DNA of 64,000 bases from Bidens hawaiensis (Eukaryota > Streptophyta > Magnoliopsida > Asterales > Asteraceae). The notes below the pieces were generated by a model, which worked only from the letters and a program-made list of their open reading frames with translations, made no database searches and was not told the DNA's origin. The DNA is taken from assembly GCA_021521415.1 (NCBI GenBank), contig JAIQDT010001948.1, positions 124,001 to 188,000 of the forward strand. The letters run 5' to 3'. A program made the translations under genes and the position numbers. Within the stretch, counting starts at the first letter, position 1, and each line of letters opens with the position of its first letter. Positions 43,951 through 54,419 of the stretch are shown here, piece by piece.

Positions 43951-45789
43951 GCAAATCTTGTAAGTTATGATTGAGACACTTAAGGCTCTAATTGATCTTT
44001 AATATCTCTAGGAAAAAATACAAGAGAAGTTTCAATGATGTACATGACGTGGGAATCTATCATATATATGTTAGACTTTATTCGATTCCATTAACGTCCA
44101 GATGTCATAATAAACTTAAAGGACATATTTAGAAGAAATCGTATTAAATATATATGAATGGATCTCTTTAAGACCGCGGACCATAGAATACTTATTAGAT
44201 ACAAGTAAATAGCATTTTGAATGATAAAAGAATTATGCCTGAATATTCTGTTTGAATAAGTTCCACGAATGTCAGTGAAATATAACTTATGGTGGACCCA
44301 TACTTATTCCTTAAGCCAAGTAATATTTAGGGCATCTAACACATGATTAAAATCACTAAGAATGAGATTAGATGAAAAATCACCCTCATCAACATGTCAT
44401 TGATTTCTCATGAAATTTGGTTTTAATGGATGAATTTTATAGGTCTCATTTGTCTTTTGTTAAATTTTTATTTGCATGATAACAAAAGTTGTGAAAATAT
44501 ATAGTATCATCTAGTTCTATTTTATAAATGTTTCAATCAAAATATTGATAACAAATAATATGAGAGTTTAAGGTAAGAGTGACTTTATGTTGGCTATGCA
44601 AACCTTATAACTGTTATAATGTAACTTAAGTATTGATACTAAATTCTGTTTAATCTTCAGAATATTTAAGGTATCATAAAGTTTAATTAAAAGATAGTTT
44701 ATCATGGTTCTAATAACCTTAACATTTAAATTTGTCACTAACACTCATGTTAGTTATTTGTTGATTTCGGGTAAACATATAGAACTAGACTCAACCAATC
44801 ATGTGTTGATGGGAATATTAGGATTAGCAGACTTAAATATCATCTATACAACTATCAGTATTAGCCGGTTGTTCTTTATTGTTATGGATAGTCTTGTAAT
44901 GCTTATGCCTAATCTAATGACATATATTTGCAATGAGACTTCTCCTTAAAGAACTTAAAACTGGAAGTAATACTTGTATTTTGTCTATGAACCTTAGAAT
45001 CATCATCTTTTAAGTTTTAGTGGAGTGAGTTGAATAACATCTTATTTTCAGTACAAGACATTTCTTTTCTTGTACATATGTTGTTGATCAACACACTCAT
45101 TTTCCTTTGGTACTTCGGAGTGTTATAGTTGATTCTTAAGGCACCAAATTGTACTATTGAAAATTTTAGTATGTAAAGTACTATAAAATTGTACTTATTT
45201 TTCATGTGTGAACCTTTAATTTTATGGGTCATGGTATTGTATGTTATGATGTATTCATGGATAACATTTAACCTTACAGTTAGTATTTAGAAGGAATTCA
45301 TGCATCTTATAAGTTATTTTGATTAGTCTTAGGAAAAACTAAATCAAGAATAGCTCTAGTGATAGCATTTATTTAAATAAGTTCTTGATTATCATTATCA
45401 CAAGAGACATTATGATTGACCCATCCCATTTTTTATGCCTAGTTTTCAATAGAATGATTGTTATTAGAAAGAATAGTAGGATAGTCATATCATGTCTTAA
45501 GGGATAATTAAATCTGAGAAGAGCTAAATATTATTGAAACTCTTTATGATGCAAAACTTATATTATGCTTTAATATTAAAGTGGATGATTTGGATGAGAT
45601 AGCTATGTAGAGAAGAAAATTACAGTGAGTAATGCTATGGGATATTAAAGTAAGATATTAAAATTTATGATTATTAGATTAATGAAGGATCATTAATGTG
45701 AGGATCATTATATTTTATTGAAGATGTGATATCTATTATTAACATCAAACTAATAGACTTTAATTAAAAGTTCTATTTAAAAAATAAAT

Positions 45790-46040
45790 AAATCACCTTT
45801 GGGCATAATTAAAATTTATTTAAGCATGTGTGCAAAACAATTGTAACACATCACATTTGGGCAGAAGTGAAACAATTATGTTAATTATGCACAGGCTAGT
45901 TTTGCTAAACAAAAATGTAACGCATCACCTTTGGGCAGAAGTGAAACATTTGTATCATGTTAGGCAAAACTAATAAAAGCTTGTAGTTAGACTTGAACGA
46001 TAGTAGACGTAACACATCACCTTTGGGCATAAGTGATACA
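45790..46040. repeat. Four copies of CATCACCTTTGGGCA
   Basis: AATCACCTTTGGGCATAA, CACATCACATTTGGGCAGAA, CGCATCACCTTTGGGCAGAA and CACATCACCTTTGGGCATAA occur at about 45790, 45848, 45921 and 46012, each followed by an AGTGAAACA-like word in three cases. Spacing is 58-91 bp. Confidence 0.8.
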
Positions 46041-46100
46041 TCAAAATTCATTCAAGTTAAGCTATTTAGTTTTGTAAAACATTTAATGTATTTTAAGTTT

Positions 46101-46347
46101 AACAAAACTAATCAGTCATGCGTTTTCGGTCAACGATATAGTTTCTAGTAAACCTTTAGAGTTTTTTCTCATCCTCTAAAAGCTTTAAGCTTCTCTTATC
46201 AAACAATACTTTTTATTAGATAAGAGCTTTTTCTAAAAGCTTATAGCTTAAAGCCCCTAAAAAGCTCTTAAAAGCCCTTTGCCAAACACACCCTATATGT
46301 AAAATTGTCCCTAAACCCCGGTTTTGTTTTTGTTTTTCTTTATTTAA

Positions 46348-46416
<69 letters not shown>

Positions 46417-46559
46417 TAAGACTTTTAGTGTAACATATCCAAGGGTGATGTGAACCAAGCGACCTCACCACCGACGATATCACCTTTCAAACCTCAATAA
46501 CCCTCATCACCCTCAATAATGATATTCACCATTCTGCAACTTTCATACTTTTACGTCAA
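46101..46559. repeat. Short inverted stems and (ATT)n microsatellite
   Basis: AAAAGCTTTAAGCTT / AAAAGCTTATAGCTTAAAG motifs at 46175-46270 are self-complementary and look like a MITE end. (ATT)n runs from about 46350 to 46412. No coding content. Confidence 0.6.
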
Positions 46560-46815
46560 GCCTTTGAATATCTAGGTATGAAAGTCGGGTTTTTAAGAGC
46601 CCGGATCAGAAAGCTTGTCGGGCTTGTTCACAAAAATCCTCGAATTTTCCCGTGAATCTTCAAGTTAAAGTCGGGGTTAGTCGTGATGATCTTCAGACTT
46701 GGGATAAAACCCTTAAAGCCTTTGAATATCTAGGTTTGAAAGTCGGGTTTTTAAGAGCCCGGATCAGAAAGCCTGTCGGGCTTTTGTTTGAGTCAAACGA
46801 AAAAAAAAACATATA

Positions 46816-47348
46816 ATTAATATATGTTCTTAAACGGGCAGGGATTTCTGCTAAAAAGGAGGCCCCTATTAACTTTCTCACGGATCCTATTGAAAGGAGG
46901 TCTACTTTACGACCAGCTGATATTCTTGTGTTCGGGTGGGCAGGGGGGAAACACGCCTGTGTGGATCTTACAGGAGTGTCTCCTCTTGTTGGGCTCAGGG
47001 ACCGTGGGTTTGTTGTGGGTCAGGCTGCGTTGAAGGCTGAATCGGGCAAAGTTGTTAAACACGAGAAAGCTTGTTTAGATAATCAACATGTCTTTCTACC
47101 ATTTGCCTTTGATACATTTGGTTTTCTGGCTCCAGAGGCTGTGAAATTTTTTAGTAGGGTTCAGCGCGTCGTACACGGAACCTCTTCAGCTTCTAGGTCC
47201 CAAAGCTTCGTTTTTAGCAGGATTGGCTTTGCTGTTCAAAAGGGGGTTGCGGCGCAGCTTGTTGCCCGTTTGTCTGCCACTTTATTGTAATCGTTTTATA
47301 GTAAATTATATAAAACTTCGATTGTGATAATAATAAGTATTAATATAT
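46816..47348 (+). mobile_element. 5'-truncated LINE-like insertion with 10-bp TSD
   Basis: Within the left arm, 523 bp of extra DNA is flanked by the direct repeat ATTAATATAT (46816-46825 and 47339-47348). The related modules at 47690-47960 and 50640-50700 lack it. It contains the end of an ORF and a short 3' tail ending in ATAATAATAAG. One-sided (5') truncation with a target duplication of this size is the usual outcome of target-primed reverse transcription. Confidence 0.6.
46835..47290 (+). pseudogene. C-terminal domain of an RT-element ORF
   Basis: In one open frame: AKKEAPINFLTDPIERRSTL, RPADILVFGWAGGKHACVDL, TGVSPLVGLRDRGFVVGQAA, HEKACLDNQHVFLPFAFDTF, GFLAPEAVKFFSRVQRVVH and IGFAVQKGVAAQLVARLSA, ending at TAA 47288-47290. 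This C-terminal domain recurs in plant reverse-transcriptase-related ORFs. The D in ACVDLTGVSP and the E-x-K-type helix before F-x-P-F-A-F-D-T-F-G suggest a PD-(D/E)XK nuclease-like fold, which is my inference. The upstream RT is absent. The frame has no stops, so it is either a young insertion or under little decay. Confidence 0.55.
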
Positions 47349-47605
47349 CTTCTTACCAGAAAGAATATGTTTTCCATTTTGAGGTGAGTCAAGACATATC
47401 AGATCATCAGCCATGTTTTGAAATTTGTTGAGAGCTTTTCTTCTGCTTCTTTTAACTGCAACCAAAAATTCAGTTATTCATTAATAATTAACCAAACATG
47501 TATGTATGTCTATCTATGTTTAACACTAAACATAAGTTTTTATCAACAGTTTTACCTGACTTAATCCTTGTTTGATTTTTAGGTACCTGCTAGAAAGATT
47601 GTTCA

Positions 47606-47957
47606 CAGTTATTCATTTGTGAAAAAATCAATAAATAAAAAATTAACATTTTTGTTAAAAAATACTCTACTATAACCCAAATCAAAACACGGCTGATGAT
47701 CCGATATGTCTTGACTCACCTCAAAAAGAAAACCATATATTATCTGGTTTTTTTTTCTCGTTTGACTCAAACAAAAGCCCGCAGTTACTCATTTGTGAAA
47801 AAATCAATAAGTAAAAAATTAACATTTTTGTTAAAAAAACTCTACTATAACCCAAATCAAAGCATGGCTGATTATCCGATATATCTTGACTCACCTCAAA
47901 AAGAAAAACCATATATTATCTGTTTTTTTTTTCTCGTTTGACTCAAACAAAAGCCCG
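47606..47957 (-). repeat. Tandem duplication, 176-bp unit
   Basis: Two consecutive units start CAGTTATTCATTTGTGAAAA (47606) and CAGTTACTCATTTGTGAAAA (47782) and run through CTCACCTCAAAAAGAAAA to AACAAAAGCCCG. They are in the orientation of the right arm at 50560-50915 and differ at a few positions. Confidence 0.85.
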
Positions 47958-50559
47958 ACAAGCTTTCTGATCAGAGCTCTTAAAAACTCGACTTTCATAC
48001 CTAGATGTTCAAAGGGTTTTAGTAAAGGACTAGGAATTTGACGGTTATTGAGGGTGATGTGATAATTGCAAAGAACCCGTGTCTTCATCCGGGTGATGGG
48101 ATTTAAGTTTCAAACCATAGTTATTAATGCGATAAGCCCTCTAAAGCGTTGAGGTGAGACCTGGCACCCGGGCGATAAGCGCGAAAAAAGCGCCCGATTT
48201 TAAAAAAAACGCACATTAATATATATTTTTTTTAACTAAAGTAGAACATCTTAATAAGAAAACAAACATTCATACTTGAAACAGTTCATAGAACAACCAA
48301 AAACCAAAATCCAAAACATGAAGTACCAATACATCTTAATAAGAAAACATAGAAAAACCAAAGACAAAAACACGAAGTACCAAATACATCTTAAAGTTAG
48401 ATAAGATATAAGGAACATAAAATGCAGAATAAATAAGGAAAATAAAGAAATACAAAAATAACAGTAGTTTTGTTACAAAACTAATATGTAAATTCTGAGA
48501 TCTTGAAGATTTTGGTGCTATAAAATAGGATTATGGAAGCACTTAAATAATGGAGTTTTAGTTTTACTTGAGAATAGGAGCATGTGTTATAAATGACATT
48601 TAATACATTTATTATTTAATACGCATGAAACCGGTTATGCGCTTTAAATATATGATGCATTAAAATCGCAATAAATTCGCCTCGCCCAGTAAATGCGCTT
48701 AAGCGTCAAAAGTGGTCGCTTTTAACAACTATGTTTCAAACACCATTTGCGGACGCCATTTGATTGTTCCGGACGCCATTTGATTGTTCTGGATGTCATT
48801 CGTTCGCTTCAGATGTCACTCGTTAGTTTTAGACGCCATTTGTTTTTTTCGGACGCTATTTACGTTTAGTGTTGAAACATATTTGAGAGTTCAATTTTCA
48901 AATCAAATACCATCCGTGTTTTGAAATTTGTTGGGAGCTTTTCTTCTGCCTCTTTTAACCGCAACCAAAAATTTAGAGCTTAACATAACTCAATACAATT
49001 AAAAGAAGCAAAAGAAAAGCTCTCTAACAAATTTCAAAACACGGCTCACCTAAAAAAGAAAAACACATATTTGCCAGCCCTAAAAACTACATTGAACAGA
49101 CTTGAGAACAAAATAAATAGCATGATGCAACAAATGGAAAAAAAAATCTACAACGCAGGAACCAAATAAACATAAACTACTATCAAAATACCCCTAATTT
49201 ATCATCGTATTGGCTAATAAATAATGAAACAGAAACACACATGAAACCCCAAAACCCTTGTTACAAAGAAAAAAAAAGCAATTTTTCAATTGCATTGAAC
49301 ATAGAGTTGAAAAGGGGGATGATTACTTCGACTTGTTCGTTATAGAAACCAAAACAAAAGGTCAAAAATTTTAAAATATAAAAAATTAAAAACCAAAACA
49401 GGGGAAGAACTTGTTTACCTTTGGGGAGTGGGATCGGTGGGCGGAATAGAACGAACAGATGGGAGGAGAAGGAGATTAGGGGGGAGAATTGAGGATTTTC
49501 AGTTTTGGGAAGTGTGGGTGTGGGGAGAGAAACGCTGTGAACTCAATTTTTTTGGCGGTTATATTCAAACTTGGTGTGAGCCGGTGGCAACTTTTGTCAT
49601 AGGGTATTTGGGATTGCTTATTTTTACTAACTTATAACTTATTAATTTTTTGAAAAATAATAATGTGTTTGGGATTGCTGTATTGTGAGAGAAAAAGTTT
49701 CATAAGTTACAATGTTGTAACTTATTAACTTAATGAAAAACTATAAGGAGATAAAATAAGGAATCCCAAACGCCCCTATGACTTTAGGGCTCATTGGCTC
49801 AATATGCATGACAAAACTACCTATAAAATAGAACGTTTGTAGTGAATAATTTTACATATGTATGTCGTAATCTCGTCTCTATATATAATAAATAAGGGGA
49901 TTCTCCACCAAATTCTCATTTTATTTTTCACCAAATTTCTTTAAAGTATCGCATGGCATTTTCTAATTATTTTTTAATTATTTTAATTCAATTTCAAAAT
50001 CAAACTTGGAATGCCTATCATATTAAGAATTTGTATCATCCCAATTCACACGTTCAATCCTAGCAATCACCGTCTACCTATTACATTGAAATTCATCAAC
50101 AATTTAACTATCAAACATTTGTAATCAGATTCACATATTCAATTGTTTCACTTTCATAAATTCAATCGGACTCATAACTTCAATAAAAAGTGGGATATTT
50201 TGTTAACTTCCTTAATCTTGGCTATAATTTGTAAAATAATTAAGAAATCTTCGCTATAATTTGTTAATTTTCTCGCCATTCCACTTTACTTCTTTCGCAA
50301 AGAAAACCCCCAAATTTGATCGCTATTGTTGCCTGTTAAAATTTCTCGCCATTCCACTTTGCAAAAACGAAGCATTGCCTAGAAAATCGCTTAATGCTGC
50401 CGTTAATTGCGACATCAACGCCATTGATTGCTTTCACACTTTGCTACCCAAGATAAGTCATAAGTTTATCTGTGCCCCTTTTATTCTCTCGAGATATACC
50501 TTTCTACCACTACCCAGTAGGGTTGAATGACTCAATGTTAAGCTCTAAATGTTTGGTTG
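47958..50559. other. Non-coding region with scattered module copies
   Basis: Further partial copies of the module occur at 47948-48013 (minus), 48908-48970 (plus) and 49005-49055 (minus). A small array of (C/G)GGACGCCATTTG(A/T)TTGTT-like units, 25-30 bp each, lies at 48740-48860 (about five units, diverged). No gene was found. Confidence 0.4.
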
Positions 50560-50915
50560 CAGTTAAAAGAAGCAGAAGAAAAGCTCTCAACAAATTTCAA
50601 AACACGTCTGATGATCCGATATGTCTTGACTCACCTCAAAAAGAAAAACATATATTATAGTTTTTTTTTCTCATTTGACTCAAACAAAAGCTAGACAAGC
50701 TTTCTTATCCAGGCTCATAAAAACCCGACTTTCATACCTAGATATTCAAAGGCTTTAAGGGTTTTTATCCCAAGTCTGAAGATCATCACAACTAACCCCG
50801 ACTTTAACTTGAAGATTTACGGAAAAAATAGAGGATTTTTGTGAACAAGCCCGACAAGCTTTCTGATCCGGGATCTTAAAAACCCGACTTTCGTACCTAG
50901 ATATTTAAAGGCTTC
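50560..50915 (-). repeat. Inverted-repeat module, right arm (uninterrupted)
   Basis: This is the reverse-oriented, continuous counterpart of 46560-47475: AGAAGCAGAAGAAAAGCTC, GATATGTCTTGACTCACC, AACAAAAGCTAGACAAGC, CATACCTAGATATTCAAAGG, CCCGACTTTAACTTGAAG and again the 65-bp segment. It shows the state without the LINE-like insertion. The two arms are about 3.1 kb apart (inner edges 47475 and 50560). Confidence 0.7.
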
Positions 50916-51239
50916 AAGGGTTTTGTGAATAATCCCTTTCATGAAGATGTGTTTTGACGATGACATATATCGTAGTATTTGATTCGAAAATTGAACTCTC
51001 AAATATGTTTCCGGATTAATAAACGGAAAAATTAAAGAACTTCTTGGCTTTATGAATGTACCTAAAGCCCTCACTAAGGTTTGAACCTTCCATGATACTA
51101 TCTTTATTTAGTTTAAATTCCTTTTTGAAATCGTTTAATTCGTTTCATTCAATTGAAGTAAAAACTGATTTTAATTGTATATGAAAAGCCTTTTAGCATT
51201 AAGTTGGTAAACTAATTTCAAAACCATTATTTATCCTTT

Positions 51240-51339
51240 AAAGGCAATGCGAATACTCTTGAAGAGTACTTGCACCGTAGTGTGTCTTTCCACCCCAAGT
51301 TGGAAAATAAGTAATCAAAATTGGGGCTATGAACTCACC
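51240..51339. repeat. 100-bp direct duplication, left copy
   Basis: AAAGGCAATGCGAATACTC to GGGGCTATGAACTCACC is identical, as far as I can see, to 56929-57028. The left copy continues without a break from host DNA (TTATCCTTTAAAGG), so it is the empty form of the target site; it is then abruptly joined to the element's antisense ORF. Confidence 0.95.
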
Positions 51340-52965
51340 GCCGATGACGGTAGGCTCGGTCAGCCTACCTGAGGCGACGACCCAGGCGCCTGCGCCTGCT
51401 TCCGCTGGACCAGTTGCTCACTCCTTTGAGCCGACTGTTCCAGCCGAGATAACGTCACCGCCGGTGGTAAGTGCGATTTTTACAGCATCTTTCACCGAGC
51501 CGGCGGTTACGATTGCTGCAGATTCTGCGGCGGCGACCCCGACGGCGACCACGGCGGCCGCTACTATGCCTCCGCCACCGGCAACGACGGCCGGCCCATC
51601 AGGTACGCGCAGGGCTTCTCGTCAATCTTTGCCACCTTCCCATCTGCCTGACCTTTTGGATGGGTTTCCTTTGGGTTCAGGTGATGGGTTCGGCGGCTAT
51701 CGGCCTGTTATAGACCCTACAGGTGCGTAGGGTTCCTTTGGCCCTTTTTCACTTTTATTTTTTATCATCTTTTCCTAACTGCTTTTTTGTTTTTTGCAGT
51801 GTCGGATTCCAATGAAGTGTATGTTCCGCGATGGAACATACGCCGAGGAACAACCCTTCGTACCCCTGTGGAGTGCGTGGAATGGGCGCGCCACGCTGCT
51901 CCCCATGGTGCGTTGGGGGAAGCCATGGCTAGCTACCAGGAGGGTAGGCTAACCAATGAGCTTCGGGTTCTCCAGGCCCGGATGCAGCCGCGCGTCGAGC
52001 TGCTTTGTCGTGAAAACGACAAGTTAAAAGCAGCTCGCGCCAAAGACGTATCTCAAGCGCGGGCTCTTCGGGAGGAGAACCAAAAGTTGGCCGCAGCTGC
52101 TGCGGAGAAGGAGAAGGCCTTCAAGGCCCTCGAGGTTGAGGTTCAAGCGCGACTCGAGGCCCGCTCCAAGGCTGCCCAAGCTGTTAACGAACAGCTTCGG
52201 CTGGCTAAGGAGACTGCGAGGAACGCAACCGAGAGGGCCACCAAGGCTGAAGCCGTTGCTGAGCCTTTACGCGTGGAGAACGAGGAGCTCAAGGCCAAAT
52301 TGGAGGCTCTCCAACGTGCTCATGATGCCTTGGCGATGGAGGATGCCAAGAAACTTCAAGAGATCCTGGACCAGAGGGGCGTGCTTGATCACACCGAGCG
52401 GAAGCTTAAGGGCGTTGAAGAGGCTGCTGCAAAGGAAGTGCTACTTGCCAACCTTAACAAAAGCGAAGCCGAACGCGCCTGCACCCAAGCTCAAGCCGCC
52501 CTCCAAGAAGCTCTGGTTGCCAAGGAATGGCTTCTTCGAGAAGCGTTGCCTCAGGTATGTTCGGTTTTACGTCTTTACGCTTTCCTTTGTTCATAGAAAA
52601 GGTGTTTGACACTTGTATTTTCTTTGTAGGTTGTGCATCGGGTCTTCTCAGAGACTACTTACGATGATGCTATGAGCGCAGCCCTCAACGCTTCTCACGA
52701 GGATGGGGAACGGGCCGGCTTCCTGCTTGGTCTAGGGTTCGTTGAGAAAGGCTTCCCGCCTTCCAACTTCCCTTTGTACAATGTTGATACTGAAGCCATA
52801 TACGACCAAGCAGTAAATCAATACGCCGCCTTCCCGCATCCAGTGGTGGAGAAGGTGAACCAAGTAGCTGCTGATGATGATGGGTTAGCTATCCTCAAAG
52901 CTTTCCTTGAACTGCCACGCTCTACCGATGGGGCTGGTCCAAGTGGAAGTGGCCCTGAAGCCTGA
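51329..52965 (+). CDS. Antisense three-exon coiled-coil ORF
   Basis: Exon 1 to 51722 (donor AG-GTGCGT), exon 2 51800-52554 (acceptor TTTTTTGCAG, donor CAG-GTATGT), exon 3 52630-52965 (acceptor TTTGTAG). All three join in frame with no stop, about 494 residues. Residues 1-130 are Ala/Pro/Thr-rich; near 139 comes YVPRWNIRRG, then a long Glu/Ala/Leu/Lys coiled coil (about 175-385; LRVENEELKAKLEALQRAHD), then a C-terminal region with FLLGLGFVEKGFPPSNFPLY. The pattern resembles the second half of plant proteins annotated as putative gypsy-type transposon protein (Transposase_28), whose N-terminal domain is missing here. The start at 51329 lies in the duplicated target DNA, so the original 5' exons were lost. 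Function unknown. Confidence 0.65.
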
Positions 52966-53180
52966 TCCTGAAGATCCCTTCCCACTGCTAGGATAGTTTT
53001 GTACAGATGTATTTTTCTTTTCGTAGGCGGGTAGTTACCCAGCCATTCTTGTAATAATTCGTTTGTGAAATACAAATCTTTTTGCGTATAAGATTGTTAT
53101 TTCCTTTGGGTTTCTTGCTTTATAAACTTATGACTTGCATACTTAGTTTAAATTAGCAATTTTCCAAGTGTAGAATAAGT

Positions 53181-54080
53181 TAACCTGTTGAACGTGGTTG
53201 ATAATGGGTTAAAGTTTTGCTTCCTCTTTCGTGATTGTGCGGGTAGAACCGTCACTTGCACTTAGTAGGATGGCTAAACTTTAACCTTCATCTGACCTGC
53301 GTGTAGGTTTTCCTCATCTTTTGAGGATAAGTTAACCTTTGAACGTGGTTGATAATAGGTGTGAAGTTTTGCTTCCTCTTTCGTGATTGTGCGGGTAGAA
53401 CCGTCACTTGCACTTAGTAGGATGGCAAAACTTTACCCATATCTGACCTGCGTGTAGGTTTTCCTCATCCTTTGAGGATAAGTTAACCTTTGAACGTGGT
53501 TGATAATAGGTGAAGTTTTGCTTCCTCTTTCGTGATTGTGCGGGTAAAACCGTCACTTGCACTTAGTAGGATGGCAAAACTTTACCCATATCTGACCTGC
53601 GTGTAGGTTTTCCTCATCTTTTGAGGATAAGTTAACCTTTGAACGTGGTTGATAATAGGTGTGAAGTTTTGCTTCCTCTTTCGTGATTGTGCGGGTAGAA
53701 CCGTCACTTGCACTTAGTAGGATGGCAAAACTTTACCCATATCTGACCTGCGTGTAGGTTTTTCTCATCCTTTGAGGATAAGTTAACCTTTGAACGTGGT
53801 TGATAATAGGTGAAGTTTTGCTTCCTCTTTAGTGATTGTGCGGGTAGAACCGTCACTTGCACTTAGTAGGATGGCAAAACTTTACCCATATCTGACCTGC
53901 GTGTAGGTTTTCCTCATCCCTTTGAGAATTTTGTTTTGAACCGTTCGACGCGCGGTTGTTAATAGGTTATTGTTCAGTTTCCTCATTATGATTCGTGCGG
54001 ATAGACCGGCACTTTCATTTTTGGGTGCTGAACCTTTCCCCTTCAACTGACCTGCGTGAAGGTTTTTTCACATTATTGGG
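53181..54080. repeat. Tandem array, about 150-bp unit, six copies
   Basis: GAACGTGGTTGATAATAGG recurs at 53190, 53341, 53492, 53641 and 53792 (spacing 149-151 bp), with a diverged sixth unit from about 53938. Each unit holds CTTCCTCTTTCGTGATTGTG, CGGGTAGAACCGTCACTTGC, and CTGACCTGCGTGTAGG. The inner four units are nearly identical. The array lies between gag and the antisense ORF, in what corresponds to the 3' untranslated region of the element. Tat-lineage elements are known to hold such hypervariable arrays, which can seed satellite DNA. Confidence 0.95.
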
Positions 54081-54419
54081 TTTGTGCGGGTAGAACCGCC
54101 TTCCCACGCAACGACTTCTCATAATGTGAATATCGTCATATTAGTGCAGAAAAAGTAAAATCATCAGCTTCGATGTTCTAAAGAGAATCATTTCCATTAG
54201 AAGTGGCTCTTGGCCTTCTTTACAAATTGGAATTGATTTACATGCAAACTGTGTAAATGAGCTCCCTTCCATATTGTTGGGATGGGAGTGCCATCGAGCC
54301 GATACGCACCTGGTTCGGGATCTCGTTCTTTACGCAGCATGTAGTCTCGATATTGAAGCTGGAATTTTTATTCGTGTTTTCCCCAGCTGGGGTTCTACAC
54401 GCACCCGCCTGCTCAGCCT
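54081..54419. other. Gag 3' flank / pol deletion zone
   Basis: Between the array and the gag stop there is no protease or RT reading in any frame. This is where pol (several kilobases in complete relatives) should be and is absent. Confidence 0.5.

Larger units (their letters stand above)
41509..46100 (-). mobile_element. Heavily decayed Ty1/copia element
   Basis: On the minus strand, RT/RNase H-like fragments (separate entry) lead to a polypurine tract CCAAGTGAGAGAA (41787-41799) and an LTR starting TGTAAGAATAAT (right end 41786). The LTR's far end is probably TGTTAGGGTTCT at 41509, giving 278 bp. Upstream (43450-46100) is AT-rich, riddled with stops, with a Thr/Pro-rich reading around 43555-43620 that could be the linker before RT. 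No 5' LTR is seen. The internal right end is approximate. Frames above 80 codons here are not real genes. Confidence 0.6.
46560..47475 (+). repeat. Inverted-repeat module, left arm (interrupted)
   Basis: Two direct copies of a 65-bp segment (TATGAAAGTCGGGTTTTTAA...) lie at 46563 and 46722, separated by CAAGTTAAAGTCGGGG. The arm resumes at 47380 with GAGGTGAGTCAAGACATATC and GAGAGCTTTTCTTCTGC. The same components occur in reverse orientation and order at 50560-50915. The interruption (46816-47348) is a separate insertion. The 65-bp segment can be read KAFEYLGLKVGFLRARIRKL, but I find no family for it. Confidence 0.7.

Noticed and set aside
45790..46040. CRISPR-like array of CATCACCTTTGGGCA repeats
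   Set aside because: Repeats are short and diverged, spacing is irregular, and the region is a decayed copia element.
46563..46786. mTERF-like coding repeat (reading KNPRIFP after the 65-bp segment)
   Set aside because: The resemblance is limited to a few residues and the reading is broken by stops in every copy; not enough to name a family.
52136..52609. 157-codon frame overlapping exon 2 of the antisense ORF
   Set aside because: Arg/Pro-rich out-of-frame reading of the coiled-coil exon; the in-frame spliced version is better supported.
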